From CBDDKW01 sp965230425 (GTDB taxonomy: Bacteria > Pseudomonadota > Gammaproteobacteria > UBA1113): 64,000 bases of DNA. The stretch's first letter is position 1. Each line of letters opens with the position of its first letter. The stretch is from assembly GCA_965230425.1 (NCBI GenBank), contig CBDDKW010000005.1:28751-92750 (forward strand). Direction: 5' to 3'. The translations under genes and the position numbers were made by a program. Below the pieces are notes generated by a model. It saw nothing but the letters and a program-made list of their open reading frames with translations, made no database searches and was not told the origin of the DNA. Of the stretch, positions 1-9,213 are shown in pieces.

Positions 1-465
1 GCAGAATTAAGTAAACTAGGTTTCTTACCCCTTTGCCACTATAAAAATACTGATTATGCTGTATTTTTTGGTGGCCAATCAGCGCAAAAACCAAAAAAAT
101 ACGATAAACCTGAAGCTAATGCAAATGCTGAGATATCCGCACGCTTACCTTATATTTTAGCGACTTCACGCTTTGCTCATTATCTTAAAGTCATGGCGCG
201 TGACAAAATTGGTTCATTCATGGAAGCAGACGAATGCGAAACGTGGTTGAATCGTTGGATTAACGAATATGTCAACGCTAATGCCACGTCTAATCAAGAA
301 CTAAAGGCTAAATACCCATTAGCAGAAGCCAAAATAGAAGTAAAAGAAATACCTGGTAGTCCTGGAGCATATCATGCCGTTGCGTGGTTACGGCCGTGGT
401 TACAATTTGAAGAATTGACAACCTCTATGCGCCTAGTTGCGAAAATACCAAATATCAGTAAATAG
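1..465 (+). CDS. tssC: T6SS sheath large subunit TssC (VipB/ImpC), C-terminal part
   Basis: The open frame enters from the left edge in frame 1 and stops at 463-465, so only about 154 C-terminal residues are present. The stretch reading ATSRFAHYLKVMARDKIGSF, then ECETWLNRWINEYV, then an ending of AWLRPWLQFEELTTSMRLVAK is the typical end of the TssC family. TssC polymerises with TssB into the contractile sheath that drives the T6SS tube. The same block recurs with changes in the second TssC at 7384-8718. The first ATG in frame is internal (193) and should not be taken as the start. The vgrG gene starts 15 nt downstream. A tssB gene would be expected just upstream of the window. Confidence 0.9.
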   Translation, partial: AELSKLGFLPLCHYKNTDYAVFFGGQSAQKPKKYDKPEANANAEISARLPYILATSRFAHYLKVMARDKIGSFMEADECETWLNRWINEYVNANATSNQELKAKYPLAEAKIEVKEIPGSPGAYHAVAWLRPWLQFEELTTSMRLVAKIPNISK

Positions 466-480
466 TAGAGTACCGTCAAT

Positions 481-3400
481 ATGCAACGCCTATTACACCT
501 CATTAGCGGCCCCTTTGACCCCGAGACCAGCTTCTTAGTGAGCTTATCAGGAACAGAGTGCGTAGCGGAAGGCCAACAGCTAGACTTAGTGCTTTGGCGT
601 TTAGACACATCGGTATTACGTAGCTCCGAGTTAGTGGGGCAGTGTATAGGGCTTGCGATAGATGATGGTTTGCATGGGCGTCGGGTTATTCACGGCATGA
701 TACGCGAGGCCTCGCGGGATTTAGACCGACTGGTGGCGGGGTATCGTTGTTATCAGATAGTACTATCCGATTGGTTTTCTATTTTAGATATTACCCGCGC
801 CTTTATGGTCTGGAAAAACAAAAATATTGTAGAAGTAGCCCAGTCCATTTTCCGCGATCGCGGTTTAGCCAGCGTCGATTATGGGGTTAACGTGGCTCAG
901 TCACACCGTACCCACACGCATCTGACTCAATATGACGAAAACGATTATGCCTTTCTTAATCGCCATTTTGAACGCTGCGGTATTCACACCTACTATGAGC
1001 ACAGTGACCGCGCCCATTGTCTGGTACTCCGCGACGAGCAAACCCCCTGGCCCTGGGGTGAGGCTATCCACTTAGCCGAGCCAGAGGCACAACCCAGCGA
1101 CAGTCTGTACTTTCACCAGTGGCTACAACCCAGCCAAGTGCTTAGTCAACGCTGGTGCATCAAAGGCTATGTGGATGAAGATCCCAATGCACGCATTGCG
1201 GTGTACAGTGCTCCTTTATATCCCAAGGCACGCGAAACGTTTACCGTGCGCGAATATCTCGGCGGTTTTGCCAGCGAAGCCGAAGCACAAGCCTTGGTGG
1301 ATAGACGCTTACGCGCTGTCAAAAGCCGCCAATTCCAGAGCACCGTGATTGGTAATAATTATCTATTACAACCCGGTTATTGTAGCCCCGTACACAATGA
1401 GCATAGCCGTTTGAACGTAGAGAATATCAGTTATCGCGTGATTGCCTTACAGCATACCGCACATGATTACAGTGGTTTGCCCAGTGAGATCGGTGCTCTG
1501 TATGCGGAGGAGACCACACAATCCTATGGTGTTCATGCCAAAGTCCACCCTGAAGAGCAACCCTATGCGCCCTTTTGGCGTCATGACTGGCCCGCCATCG
1601 ATGGCCATGTCCCCGCTATTGTGGCCGGTACCGAGCCTGATAGTGTGAATACCGATGAATTAGCCCGTATTAAAGTCACCTATCCCTGGGATCAACGCGA
1701 AGACGCAAAAACCACCGGCAGTACCCACTGGTGCTATGTGGCCCAGCCCATTAGCGGCCCAGGTTGGGGTACGCAATTTATTCCTCGTGTGGGAACCGAA
1801 GTGGCGGTGATGTTTGAGCGTGGTGATCCCGATAAACCCGTAGTGATTGGCCAACTGTATAACGATGAACAAGTGATGCCCTTTAAACCCGACGAAGCGC
1901 CCTGCAATGGGATCATGACCCGACTCAGAGACGGCACGGGTCACCATCAATTAGCCATGAACGATGACACGTATGATCCAAGCTTATACATTTTTAGTAC
2001 GAAGAATTATCAAGTGCGCGTAGAAGGCAATGCTAAAACCTATGTGAGTGAGACAGAAGAGTTAGTGGTTGAAGGCGATATTTTATACGTGATCAACAAA
2101 GGCGGTGCCGACTTGAGCGCGGGCGAGCGTTTAACCTTACAGTGTGCCGATAGCAAAGTGGTCTTAGATGATAGCGGGGTGCATTTTCATGCGGCACGAA
2201 TAGTCTTACGCGCGCCCGGGGCCAAAGGCAGTTTAATACGAGTGGGCGATGAGCATGATTGCGCCCAATACGATGGGTTAGAGCCACATCAAGGAGGGCA
2301 CGTCCTGAGCGGCTCAGCAAAAGTGGATGATGAAGGCTTAGCGGTCGCGCGAGTGGGTGATAAGATATACTGCCAATCAGGTGATAGCGGCAAAATCACT
2401 GAGGGCATTGACAGTATTACCATTGGTGGTGTACCCATTGCTGCCCTGGGCGGTGCGCACGATCATACCGGTGTGATCAAAAGCGGCTCTACGCATGTAC
2501 TGCTCGCCGAGCCAGAGCCACTACCACGTTTACGTATCAATCAACATTGCCAAATCAAACGTTACCAATTAGCCTGCAGCCATCGTTCTGCCACCCCGCT
2601 GGATGTTTTAGCCGCACATCAAGCCCATGATAAACCCATTGTTTACGAAGTGTTGCTCAAAGAGTCACCCTGTGATGAGATCATGATCCATTTTAGCGGT
2701 CGTTGCGGGCATCCACCGTACTTCCCCAATCGTCACCCCTGCCCAGAGCTGGAATTAACCTATCTGGATCGAGGTACACAACAACGCCAGTTACACCATC
2801 GCCCCTTTACCTTGCCCGCGCGATTACAACAGCCACCCGCAGATCACAGTGTGGCGCACTTTTTTAAAGAAATCTTACTGGCGAAAGGCACACCGATGTA
2901 TTATACACTGACACCGTATACCTGCGATCCGGGGCATGATTACCCCACGGTACAAGTGCATGCTTACCCCGCCATTCGTTGGCAGGCCGAGTTTCATTTG
3001 CAATACAAATTCAGTGAAGCAACCCTGGAACGCTGCCATCAGGATCCCAAGCATATACCCCAAGGGCAATGGCACAGTGGCGGAGCATTTGCAGTGAGTC
3101 ATGGCCAACATCAATGGCAGTTTGGCACAGACCAAAGCCATGCTAGCCATCTGCCAAAAAACAAACACGAACAATGGCACTCAGTGCCCATCGATACGTT
3201 ATTCAACCATCTACAAGGCTGGCTAAGCAGTATCATGCCTGCCTTTGGCCGCTTAAAAAGCTGCGTGCCGGAGTTAGACGTACATTGGCCTAAGCTGACT
3301 TTCAGTGGTGCCGTGTATAATCAAGAAGCCGAAGCAGGTTACAGCGTCGATACCCAAGGTAAAATAGCCCTGGGGTTTGATCCCTTGTTCGGTATTGGGA

Positions 3401-3972
3401 TGCAAGCCGATGTATTGAATTGGTTGTTAGTGGAGTTTCCACCGTTATTGCTCATTAAAAAACGCTTAGAAGCGGGTGTGGGCACGCAGCAAGCGGGTGT
3501 TGAAGCTAAGCTGCAGGTATTACTCATCCCTGAGACATCCGTGAGCGGTGAATGGGCGTGGGAAAAAGCCCTAGAAAGTAATTGGCAAGCAGCATCAGGG
3601 GAAAGTGAATGTAAGTTTGAATTTAAAATTGAAGCCGTCGTAGGTGGAGAAATACAAATAAGTGTTTTTAAAGGTGGGGCTGAGGCCGATATCAGTTTAG
3701 CAACATCCATCAGCCTCATCGGCACACCCACGCACAAGGCAGGCAAACCCGCGTTAAAATTAGCGGGACATTTTAATGGTTTAAAAGTCCATGCTGTGGT
3801 GAGTGTGTATATGGGAATGGAAAAAGAGAAAACGAGTAAAAAAACACTTATGAAATCATCGAATACAACAAAATTATCAGCCGAGCACACCAAAGAATAC
3901 ACGCAAGTGCTGATGAAAGAACAAGCCTTATTCAAGGAGCAAGTGATTATATTGGAGGATGGAGTACTGTAA
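481..3972 (+). CDS. vgrG: VgrG-PAAR fusion with long C-terminal extension (candidate specialised T6SS effector)
   Basis: This 1163-residue protein starts with a VgrG spike module: a gp27-like N-terminal half including YDENDYAFLNRHFERCGI near residue 160, then a gp5/OB-like part with RVGTEVAVMFERGDPDKPVV and IGQLYND near 440-460. At about 607-675 there is a PAAR-like segment (VGDKIYC, ITEGIDSITIGGVPIAALGG, IKSGSTHVLL), the tip that normally caps a VgrG trimer. Residues 676-1163 match no family I recognise. The last 250 residues look beta-rich and end in a Lys/Thr/Glu-rich tail. Such extensions are usually effector domains. The TAA stop overlaps the ATG of the next gene (TAATG), suggesting translational coupling with a cognate immunity gene. 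Many parts are clearly more GC-rich than the neighbouring tss genes, which suggests separate acquisition. Confidence 0.88.
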   Translation: MQRLLHLISGPFDPETSFLVSLSGTECVAEGQQLDLVLWRLDTSVLRSSELVGQCIGLAIDDGLHGRRVIHGMIREASRDLDRLVAGYRCYQIVLSDWFSILDITRAFMVWKNKNIVEVAQSIFRDRGLASVDYGVNVAQSHRTHTHLTQYDENDYAFLNRHFERCGIHTYYEHSDRAHCLVLRDEQTPWPWGEAIHLAEPEAQPSDSLYFHQWLQPSQVLSQRWCIKGYVDEDPNARIAVYSAPLYPKARETFTVREYLGGFASEAEAQALVDRRLRAVKSRQFQSTVIGNNYLLQPGYCSPVHNEHSRLNVENISYRVIALQHTAHDYSGLPSEIGALYAEETTQSYGVHAKVHPEEQPYAPFWRHDWPAIDGHVPAIVAGTEPDSVNTDELARIKVTYPWDQREDAKTTGSTHWCYVAQPISGPGWGTQFIPRVGTEVAVMFERGDPDKPVVIGQLYNDEQVMPFKPDEAPCNGIMTRLRDGTGHHQLAMNDDTYDPSLYIFSTKNYQVRVEGNAKTYVSETEELVVEGDILYVINKGGADLSAGERLTLQCADSKVVLDDSGVHFHAARIVLRAPGAKGSLIRVGDEHDCAQYDGLEPHQGGHVLSGSAKVDDEGLAVARVGDKIYCQSGDSGKITEGIDSITIGGVPIAALGGAHDHTGVIKSGSTHVLLAEPEPLPRLRINQHCQIKRYQLACSHRSATPLDVLAAHQAHDKPIVYEVLLKESPCDEIMIHFSGRCGHPPYFPNRHPCPELELTYLDRGTQQRQLHHRPFTLPARLQQPPADHSVAHFFKEILLAKGTPMYYTLTPYTCDPGHDYPTVQVHAYPAIRWQAEFHLQYKFSEATLERCHQDPKHIPQGQWHSGGAFAVSHGQHQWQFGTDQSHASHLPKNKHEQWHSVPIDTLFNHLQGWLSSIMPAFGRLKSCVPELDVHWPKLTFSGAVYNQEAEAGYSVDTQGKIALGFDPLFGIGMQADVLNWLLVEFPPLLLIKKRLEAGVGTQQAGVEAKLQVLLIPETSVSGEWAWEKALESNWQAASGESECKFEFKIEAVVGGEIQISVFKGGAEADISLATSISLIGTPTHKAGKPALKLAGHFNGLKVHAVVSVYMGMEKEKTSKKTLMKSSNTTKLSAEHTKEYTQVLMKEQALFKEQVIILEDGVL

Positions 3973-4994
3973 TGAACCGCAAAGGGATATGCGTATCTGT
4001 GTTAATAGGGATAATGATGACATTGAGCTTAAATGCTCATGCAGCTAGAGTAGGAGGCCCATCTGTGTTAGAAAAAGAACCGATTTTTGTATTGAGATTT
4101 GATGTGTCGGGTTGTCAGTACGACGTCCGTATTAATGATGTGAATTATATTCCTGGTGTGATGTCAGATCCAGAAGGCATTCCGCTAGTAAGCGATGTGC
4201 CCGTGACACAATGGATGATATCAGGCAAGAACACCGTCGATATAAAGGTAGGGCCAGTCAAAGATGCTGAACATTTGTCAAAGCAACGTGCAAAATGTGA
4301 TATCAAAATAGCATTACGAGTCAAGCAGCATGGTGCTAACGCTAGCAGCTATCAGACAATTTCCCAGATTAACTACATTGTCGATATTAATAACATCAGC
4401 AACAAATACCCATTTTTCAAAGGCACGACCTCCGCAGGGCGGTACAATTCACATAAGCAATTTGCTGCGGATAAAGCTGGCGATGTCAGCGTGAGTGAAT
4501 TACAGATCACGCTTATTGACATGGATTACGGTCAAGGCTTACATATTCAACAAACTATCGATATGCCGATTAATATCCCCCGTTGGGCTTGGTTAGATGG
4601 GGATATTATTGAAAATAATCAAGCGACTCATGATTCTCTATTTAAAGAGTATAAAAAAATATGGACTGCCTTACACAATAAAGATGTAGACAGCATAGCG
4701 CCATTATTTGAACAACGCACTAAAGAATACAGTGAAGCGTTTCATGTAGAACCAAGACAGGTATCGCCTATAGAAAGTATGAAAAAACAACTACAAGACC
4801 CCAACAAAAAATTAGGGGATTTTATTGCTAAATACGAATACTTACATATATGTGCGAATGGCAAGTTAGCAGCGCTGACAATATGGGATGATTCTGCGGC
4901 TATTTTCTTTAATTCGGATGAAAATGGTGGAATGTCAACAGACTATGACATTTACTACTACCGAAAAAATGGTCATTGGTACATAGCGCGCTGA
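3972..4994 (+). CDS. Secreted protein, first of three tandem paralogues; candidate immunity protein for the upstream VgrG effector
   Basis: This 340-residue protein starts on the last base of the vgrG stop codon. The N-terminus (VSVLIGIMMTLSLNAHAARV) is a Sec signal peptide with a likely AHA cleavage site near residue 24, so the mature protein is probably periplasmic. A central part has two conserved cysteines (SGCQYDVRIND; AKCDIKIAL). The last 110 residues (FKEYKKIWTALHNKDVDSIA ... YYYRKNGHWYIAR) read like an NTF2-like fold, which is my inference. Coupling to an effector-type vgrG and tandem duplication both fit an immunity role against a toxin acting in the periplasm, but no family name can be given. 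The start is 15 codons later than in the next two copies because the repeat unit begins at 3978. Confidence 0.75.
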   Translation: MNRKGICVSVLIGIMMTLSLNAHAARVGGPSVLEKEPIFVLRFDVSGCQYDVRINDVNYIPGVMSDPEGIPLVSDVPVTQWMISGKNTVDIKVGPVKDAEHLSKQRAKCDIKIALRVKQHGANASSYQTISQINYIVDINNISNKYPFFKGTTSAGRYNSHKQFAADKAGDVSVSELQITLIDMDYGQGLHIQQTIDMPINIPRWAWLDGDIIENNQATHDSLFKEYKKIWTALHNKDVDSIAPLFEQRTKEYSEAFHVEPRQVSPIESMKKQLQDPNKKLGDFIAKYEYLHICANGKLAALTIWDDSAAIFFNSDENGGMSTDYDIYYYRKNGHWYIAR

Positions 4995-5039
4995 TGATGA
5001 GCAATATAAGTTACACAATACAATAACACGAGATTATTT

Positions 5040-6107
5040 ATGATACAGACTAAGTCACGACTAACAACACTAGTGCGTTATCTCAGACACCGCAAAGGGA
5101 TATGCGTATCTGTGTTAATAGGGATAATGATGACATTGAGCTTAAATGCTCATGCAGCTAGAGTAGGAGGCCCATCTGTGTTAGAAAAAGAACCGATTTT
5201 TGTATTGAGATTTGATGTGTCGGGTTGTCAGTACGACGTCCGTATTAATGATGTGAATTATATTCCTGGTGTGATGTCAGATCCAGAAGGCATTCCGCTA
5301 GTAAGCGATGTGCCCGTGACACAATGGATGATATCAGGCAAGAACACCGTCGGTATAAAGGTAGGGCCAGTCAAAGATGCTGAACATTTGTCAAAGCAAC
5401 GTGCAAAATGTGATATCAAAATAGCATTACGAGTCAAGCAGCATGGTGCTAACGCTAGCAGCTATCAGACAATTTCCCAGATTAACTACATTGTCGATAT
5501 TAATAACATCAGCAACAAATACCCATTTTTCAAAGGCACGACCTCCGCAGGGCGGTACAATTCACATAAGCAATTTGTTGCGGATAAAGCTGGCGATGTC
5601 AGCGTGAGTGAATTACAGATCACGCCTATTGACATGGATTACGGTCAAGGCTTACATATTCAACAAACTATCGATATGCCGATTAATATCCCCCGTTGGG
5701 CTTGGTTAGATGGGGATATTATTGAAAATAATCAAGCGACTCATGATTCTCTATTTAAAGAGTATAAAAAAATATGGACTGCCTTACACAATAACGATGT
5801 GGATAGTATTGCTCCCTTGTTCGAGCAGCGTACTAAAGAATACAGTGAAGCGTTTCATGTAGAGCCTAGTCAAGTAACACCTATTAAAAGCCTCAAAGAA
5901 AATATAGATGACAAAAATAAAGAACTAATGCCATGCGAGTTTTCGGATCAACATTTAGTGGTATTAGCAAATAAAAAACTTGCTCACCTAACATCATGGG
6001 ATGGGGGTACGACTATTTACTTTAATACAGATAAAGATGGCGGGATGTCAACTAATTATGAGATATTCTACTACCGCAAAAACGGCCATTGGTACATAGC
6101 GCGCTGA
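5040..6107 (+). CDS. Secreted protein, second tandem paralogue; candidate immunity protein
   Basis: This 355-residue protein is almost identical to the first copy for its first 260 or so residues, with only scattered changes, and then diverges sharply in the last 90 residues before rejoining at the terminal motif YYRKNGHWYIAR. It has an N-terminal extension (MIQTKSRLTTLVRYLRHRKG) ahead of the hydrophobic signal segment that the first copy lacks. This makes the signal peptide unusually long, and the true start could be internal. The 45-nt spacer before it is repeated before the next copy and before the remnant at 7266. The variable C-terminus on a constant body suggests diversification against different effector variants. 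Function is inferred only from context. Confidence 0.74.
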   Translation: MIQTKSRLTTLVRYLRHRKGICVSVLIGIMMTLSLNAHAARVGGPSVLEKEPIFVLRFDVSGCQYDVRINDVNYIPGVMSDPEGIPLVSDVPVTQWMISGKNTVGIKVGPVKDAEHLSKQRAKCDIKIALRVKQHGANASSYQTISQINYIVDINNISNKYPFFKGTTSAGRYNSHKQFVADKAGDVSVSELQITPIDMDYGQGLHIQQTIDMPINIPRWAWLDGDIIENNQATHDSLFKEYKKIWTALHNNDVDSIAPLFEQRTKEYSEAFHVEPSQVTPIKSLKENIDDKNKELMPCEFSDQHLVVLANKKLAHLTSWDGGTTIYFNTDKDGGMSTNYEIFYYRKNGHWYIAR

Positions 6108-6152
6108 TGATGGGCAATATAAGTTACACAATACAATAACACGAGATTATTT

Positions 6153-7220
6153 ATGATACAGACTAAGTCACTACTAACAACACTAGCGCGTTATCTCAGA
6201 CATCGCCAAGGGATATGCGTATATATGTTAATAGGGATAATGATGACATTGAGCTTAAATGCTCATGCCAGTAACGTAGGAGGTCAATCTGTGTTAGAAA
6301 AAGAACCGATTTTTGTATTGAGATTTGATGTGTCGGGTTGTCAGTACGACGTCCGTATTAATGATGTGAATTATGTGCCTGGGATCATGTCCGATGCCGA
6401 AGGTATTCCACTTCAAGTAGATTTGCCCGTATCTCAATGGATGATATCAGGCAAGAACACCATTGATATCAAAGTAGGGCCAGTTAAGAATGCAGAAAAC
6501 TCAGTTAAAAAAGGTGGATATTGCCATGTAAATATTAGTTTAGCAGTGAAGCAAAATGGACAATTAAATAAAGATTACAAAAAAATTGCAGAAATCAATT
6601 ACCATACTCAGTCAAATAACATCAGCAACAAATACCCATTTTTCAAAGGCACGACCCCCGCAGGGCGATACAATTCACATAAGCAATTTGCTGCGGATAA
6701 AGCTGGCGATGTCAGCGTGAGTGAATTAAAAGTTACGCCTATTGATATGGATTACGGTCAAGGCTTACATATTCAACAAACTATCGATATGCCGATTAAT
6801 ATCCCCCGTTGGGCTTGGTTAGATGGGGATATTATTGAAAATAATCAAGCGACTCATGATTCTCTATTTAAAGAGTATAAAAAAATATGGACTGCTTTAC
6901 ACAATAAAGATGTGGACAGCATAGCGCCATTATTTGAACAACGCACTAAAGAATACAGTGAAGCGTTTCATGTAGAGCCTAGCGAGGTATCGCCTATAGA
7001 TGACTTGAAAATTGATGTCAGTGATCCGCAAAGAATACTTGGTGATTTAATTGAAAAATATGAGTATTTAGAGATTGTTGCGTACGGAAGATTAGCAAGG
7101 TTGTCAATATGGAATGGTCATGCTGCAATTTTTTTTAATTCGAAACATGCAGAAAATGGCGCGAATAATTATGACATTTACTACTACCGCAAAAACGGTC
7201 ATTGGTACATAGCGCGATGA
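6153..7220 (+). CDS. Secreted protein, third tandem paralogue; candidate immunity protein
   Basis: This 355-residue protein has the same layout as the two preceding copies: basic N-terminus, hydrophobic signal segment ending NAHASN, cysteine-containing middle, and NTF2-like C-terminal part ending YYYRKNGHWYIAR. Unlike copy 2 it also differs in the middle: about 6376-6620 is strongly diverged, while both flanks are near-identical to the other copies at the nucleotide level. Identical blocks alternating with diverged ones point to gene conversion. Its start lies exactly 1113 bp after the start of copy 2. A periplasmic immunity role is a contextual inference. Confidence 0.74.
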   Translation: MIQTKSLLTTLARYLRHRQGICVYMLIGIMMTLSLNAHASNVGGQSVLEKEPIFVLRFDVSGCQYDVRINDVNYVPGIMSDAEGIPLQVDLPVSQWMISGKNTIDIKVGPVKNAENSVKKGGYCHVNISLAVKQNGQLNKDYKKIAEINYHTQSNNISNKYPFFKGTTPAGRYNSHKQFAADKAGDVSVSELKVTPIDMDYGQGLHIQQTIDMPINIPRWAWLDGDIIENNQATHDSLFKEYKKIWTALHNKDVDSIAPLFEQRTKEYSEAFHVEPSEVSPIDDLKIDVSDPQRILGDLIEKYEYLEIVAYGRLARLSIWNGHAAIFFNSKHAENGANNYDIYYYRKNGHWYIAR

Positions 7221-7265
7221 TGATGGGCAATATAAGTTACACAATACAATAACACGAGATTATTT

Positions 7266-7391
7266 ATGATACAGACTAAGTCACTACTAACAACACTAGT
7301 GCGTTATCTCAGACACCGCAAAGGGATATGCGTATCTGTGTTAATAGGGATAATGATGGGTAAGTGCTTAGAGGATATTTGCTATGTCTAA
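7266..7391 (+). pseudogene. Truncated fourth copy of the secreted paralogue (remnant)
   Basis: The ATG at 7266 is the exact counterpart of the starts at 5040 and 6153 and keeps the first 31 codons (MIQTKSLLTTLVRYLRHRKG and on to IGIMM). The homology then ends and the frame runs through unrelated codons to a TAA at 7389, giving 41 residues with no mature domain. It overlaps the start of the second tssC by 8 nt. It is most likely a dead remnant marking the right edge of the array. It could still matter as a translated leader ahead of tssC. Confidence 0.8.
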
Positions 7392-8718
7392 TCGGATATT
7401 GATTATTTTAATTGATAAGCTCGACGAGCTTATAGAAAAACAACTTAATGAATTTATTCATGCTGAAATATTTCAGAAGCTCGAAAGTGCTTGGCGTGGT
7501 CTTGATATGGTAGTTAATAGTGCTAGTACGGACTCACAAGTAAAAGTTAAGTATCTATCGATTACGCCTAAAGAAATAGAACGTGATATATCTGATGCCA
7601 TAGAGTTCGATCAATCACAACTTTTTTATAAGATTTATTCAGAAGAGTTAGATAGTCCCGGTGGCCTACCTTATGGTCTCATTATTGTTGACTTGTATGT
7701 TTGTCATAAACCTACATCTGATGTGGCGGATAGCATAACATTGCTAAAAGCATTAGCGCGATTAGGCGCTGCTGCTTTCGCGCCAATTATATGTGGTGTC
7801 TATGCTGATTTTCTCGGTGTTAATCAATTTTCTGAGCTACCTACATCCTTAAATTTAGAGCGCTTATTTAAAGCAAATGATTATAGCCGATGGAAAAGTA
7901 TTGGTTCAGAAGACGATGCTCGTTTTATTGGCTTAACATTGCCACGAATTTTGATGCGACAACCCTATAATATCCATAAGATTAAAGTTTATAATAAGTC
8001 ATTTGTAGAAAAAATAGATAAACACAGTGACTATTTATGGGGTAATGCAGTGTATGCTTATGCCTGTGTTATCATTCAGTCGTTTTGCCATACAGGCTGG
8101 TTCAGCGATATTCGAGGCGGTGTTGCAAAAGATAGCAAAGGCGCGGCTGTTGAACTTTCGCGAGGAGTCTATGTAACGGATCCTGCCAACATTGCACCTA
8201 AGTTGTCGGTAGAATATCAATTAACAAATTCACAAGAGAGCGAATTAAGTCAAGCCGGTATTTTGGCCGTGCGTGATAACTTATATCTAAGAAAAGCCTA
8301 TTTCTATCACAGTAATTCACTACAAAAACCACCGATCTACAGTCAGTCCGTTATTAATACCAATGCAAGAATATCATCTATGTTGCATTATATACTGTGT
8401 GCTTCACGCTTTGCACATTATGTAAAAGTAATTATGCGTGATAAAGTCGGTAGCTTTATCAATACATCTGATTGTGAACGTTATTTAATGCAGTGGATAA
8501 ATAAATACTGTGCTTCAAGTGAAAATATGTCTTCACTCGTTAAGCAACGCTATCCTTTAAACGAAGCGAGTATCAAGGTTAGCGAAAATCCTCAACGTCC
8601 AGGTTGTTACCATTGTGTTTTACATATTAAGCCACATTTTCAACTGGATTCAATTCAGGCTCGGTTACGCTTTGTAACTGAATATCAACATAATAATGCA
8701 CATGTTGCTCAAGGGTAG
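7384..8718 (+). CDS. Second, divergent TssC-like sheath protein
   Basis: This 444-residue protein belongs to the TssC family: LNEFIHAEIFQKLESAWRGL near residues 22-41 is the classic N-terminal signature, and ILCASRFAHYVKVIMRDKVG, CERYLMQWINKYC and the C-terminal CVLHIKPHFQLDSIQARLRF match the end of the first TssC point by point. It is a little shorter than usual and begins almost at the signature. AGAGGA at 7370-7375 is a good ribosome binding site for the ATG at 7384. Some T6SS clusters, for example in Agrobacterium, carry two TssC-type genes. Whether both enter the sheath here cannot be seen. tssE follows 11 nt later. Confidence 0.88.
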   Translation: MSNRILIILIDKLDELIEKQLNEFIHAEIFQKLESAWRGLDMVVNSASTDSQVKVKYLSITPKEIERDISDAIEFDQSQLFYKIYSEELDSPGGLPYGLIIVDLYVCHKPTSDVADSITLLKALARLGAAAFAPIICGVYADFLGVNQFSELPTSLNLERLFKANDYSRWKSIGSEDDARFIGLTLPRILMRQPYNIHKIKVYNKSFVEKIDKHSDYLWGNAVYAYACVIIQSFCHTGWFSDIRGGVAKDSKGAAVELSRGVYVTDPANIAPKLSVEYQLTNSQESELSQAGILAVRDNLYLRKAYFYHSNSLQKPPIYSQSVINTNARISSMLHYILCASRFAHYVKVIMRDKVGSFINTSDCERYLMQWINKYCASSENMSSLVKQRYPLNEASIKVSENPQRPGCYHCVLHIKPHFQLDSIQARLRFVTEYQHNNAHVAQG

Positions 8719-8729
8719 AGTGGGTTTTG

Positions 8730-9212
8730 ATGAAACAACATAGTCAGATAATCACAGGCACAATGATTTCAAGGCTTATTGATAACGATCCTATGGCTGA
8801 TAATGATATATTACAATCGAATGAAAAAACTATAACAACAATACATGCAGAAGTAAGAGATAATTTAGAGGCATTACTTAATTCCCGAAAATCTTATGTA
8901 GACTGGCCTAAATCTTTGTTGGAGTTAAAGAGGTCGCATTTGAATTACGGAATTTTAGATTTTGTTGGTGCAAGCTTTAGTAATAGAGCCGAACAATTAT
9001 CGTTATGTAATGACATAAAATCAACAATTGAATATTTTGAGCCACGATTATCCAATATTAGCGTGACAATGGTCGCTAATGATTTAGATATTGAGCGCGA
9101 ATTAAAAATACGTATCTCTGCAGTACTTAATATTGCAGCAGAACCGGTACAGACAGTGTTTGAATCAACATTGGATATATTGACACACCAGTTTTTGTTC
9201 AAGGATTATTAG
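8730..9212 (+). CDS. tssE: T6SS baseplate protein TssE (gp25-like)
   Basis: This is a protein of about 160 residues. After a variable N-terminus the core reads SLLELKRSHLNYGILDFVGA, then LCNDIKSTIEYFEPRLSNIS, then a C-terminal half with LKIRISAVLNIAAEP, the gp25/TssE pattern. TssE links the sheath to the baseplate. The ATG at 8730 is preferred over a TTG one codon earlier because GAGTGGG lies just upstream. It sits between tssC and tssF, overlapping neither, with 1 nt between its stop and the tssF start. The family's usual length is 130-180 residues, so it appears complete. Confidence 0.85.
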   Translation: MKQHSQIITGTMISRLIDNDPMADNDILQSNEKTITTIHAEVRDNLEALLNSRKSYVDWPKSLLELKRSHLNYGILDFVGASFSNRAEQLSLCNDIKSTIEYFEPRLSNISVTMVANDLDIERELKIRISAVLNIAAEPVQTVFESTLDILTHQFLFKDY

Positions 9213-9213
9213 G

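Larger units (their letters stand above)
3978..7358 (+). repeat. Tandem array of 1113-bp units (three full genes plus a truncated fourth)
   Basis: Equivalent positions recur every 1113 bp: the block beginning CGCAAAGGGATATGCG lies at 3978, 5091 and (with small changes) 6204, and again near 7317. The spacer beginning TGATG and containing CAATATAAGTTACACAATAC is repeated at about 4995, 6108 and 7221. The fourth unit breaks off after ATAATGATG at 7358, where the sequence joins the leader of the second tssC. The array probably arose by unequal recombination followed by patchwork conversion. Confidence 0.92.

Noticed and set aside
3339..3935. Minus-strand open frame of 198 codons inside the VgrG-PAAR extension
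   Set aside because: It is fully antisense to a well-supported gene, with an implausible Ser/Cys/Pro-rich composition.
3978..7358. CRISPR array or minisatellite as explanation of the repeated sequence
   Set aside because: The units are 1113 bp long and coding; no short repeat-spacer structure exists here or elsewhere in the window.
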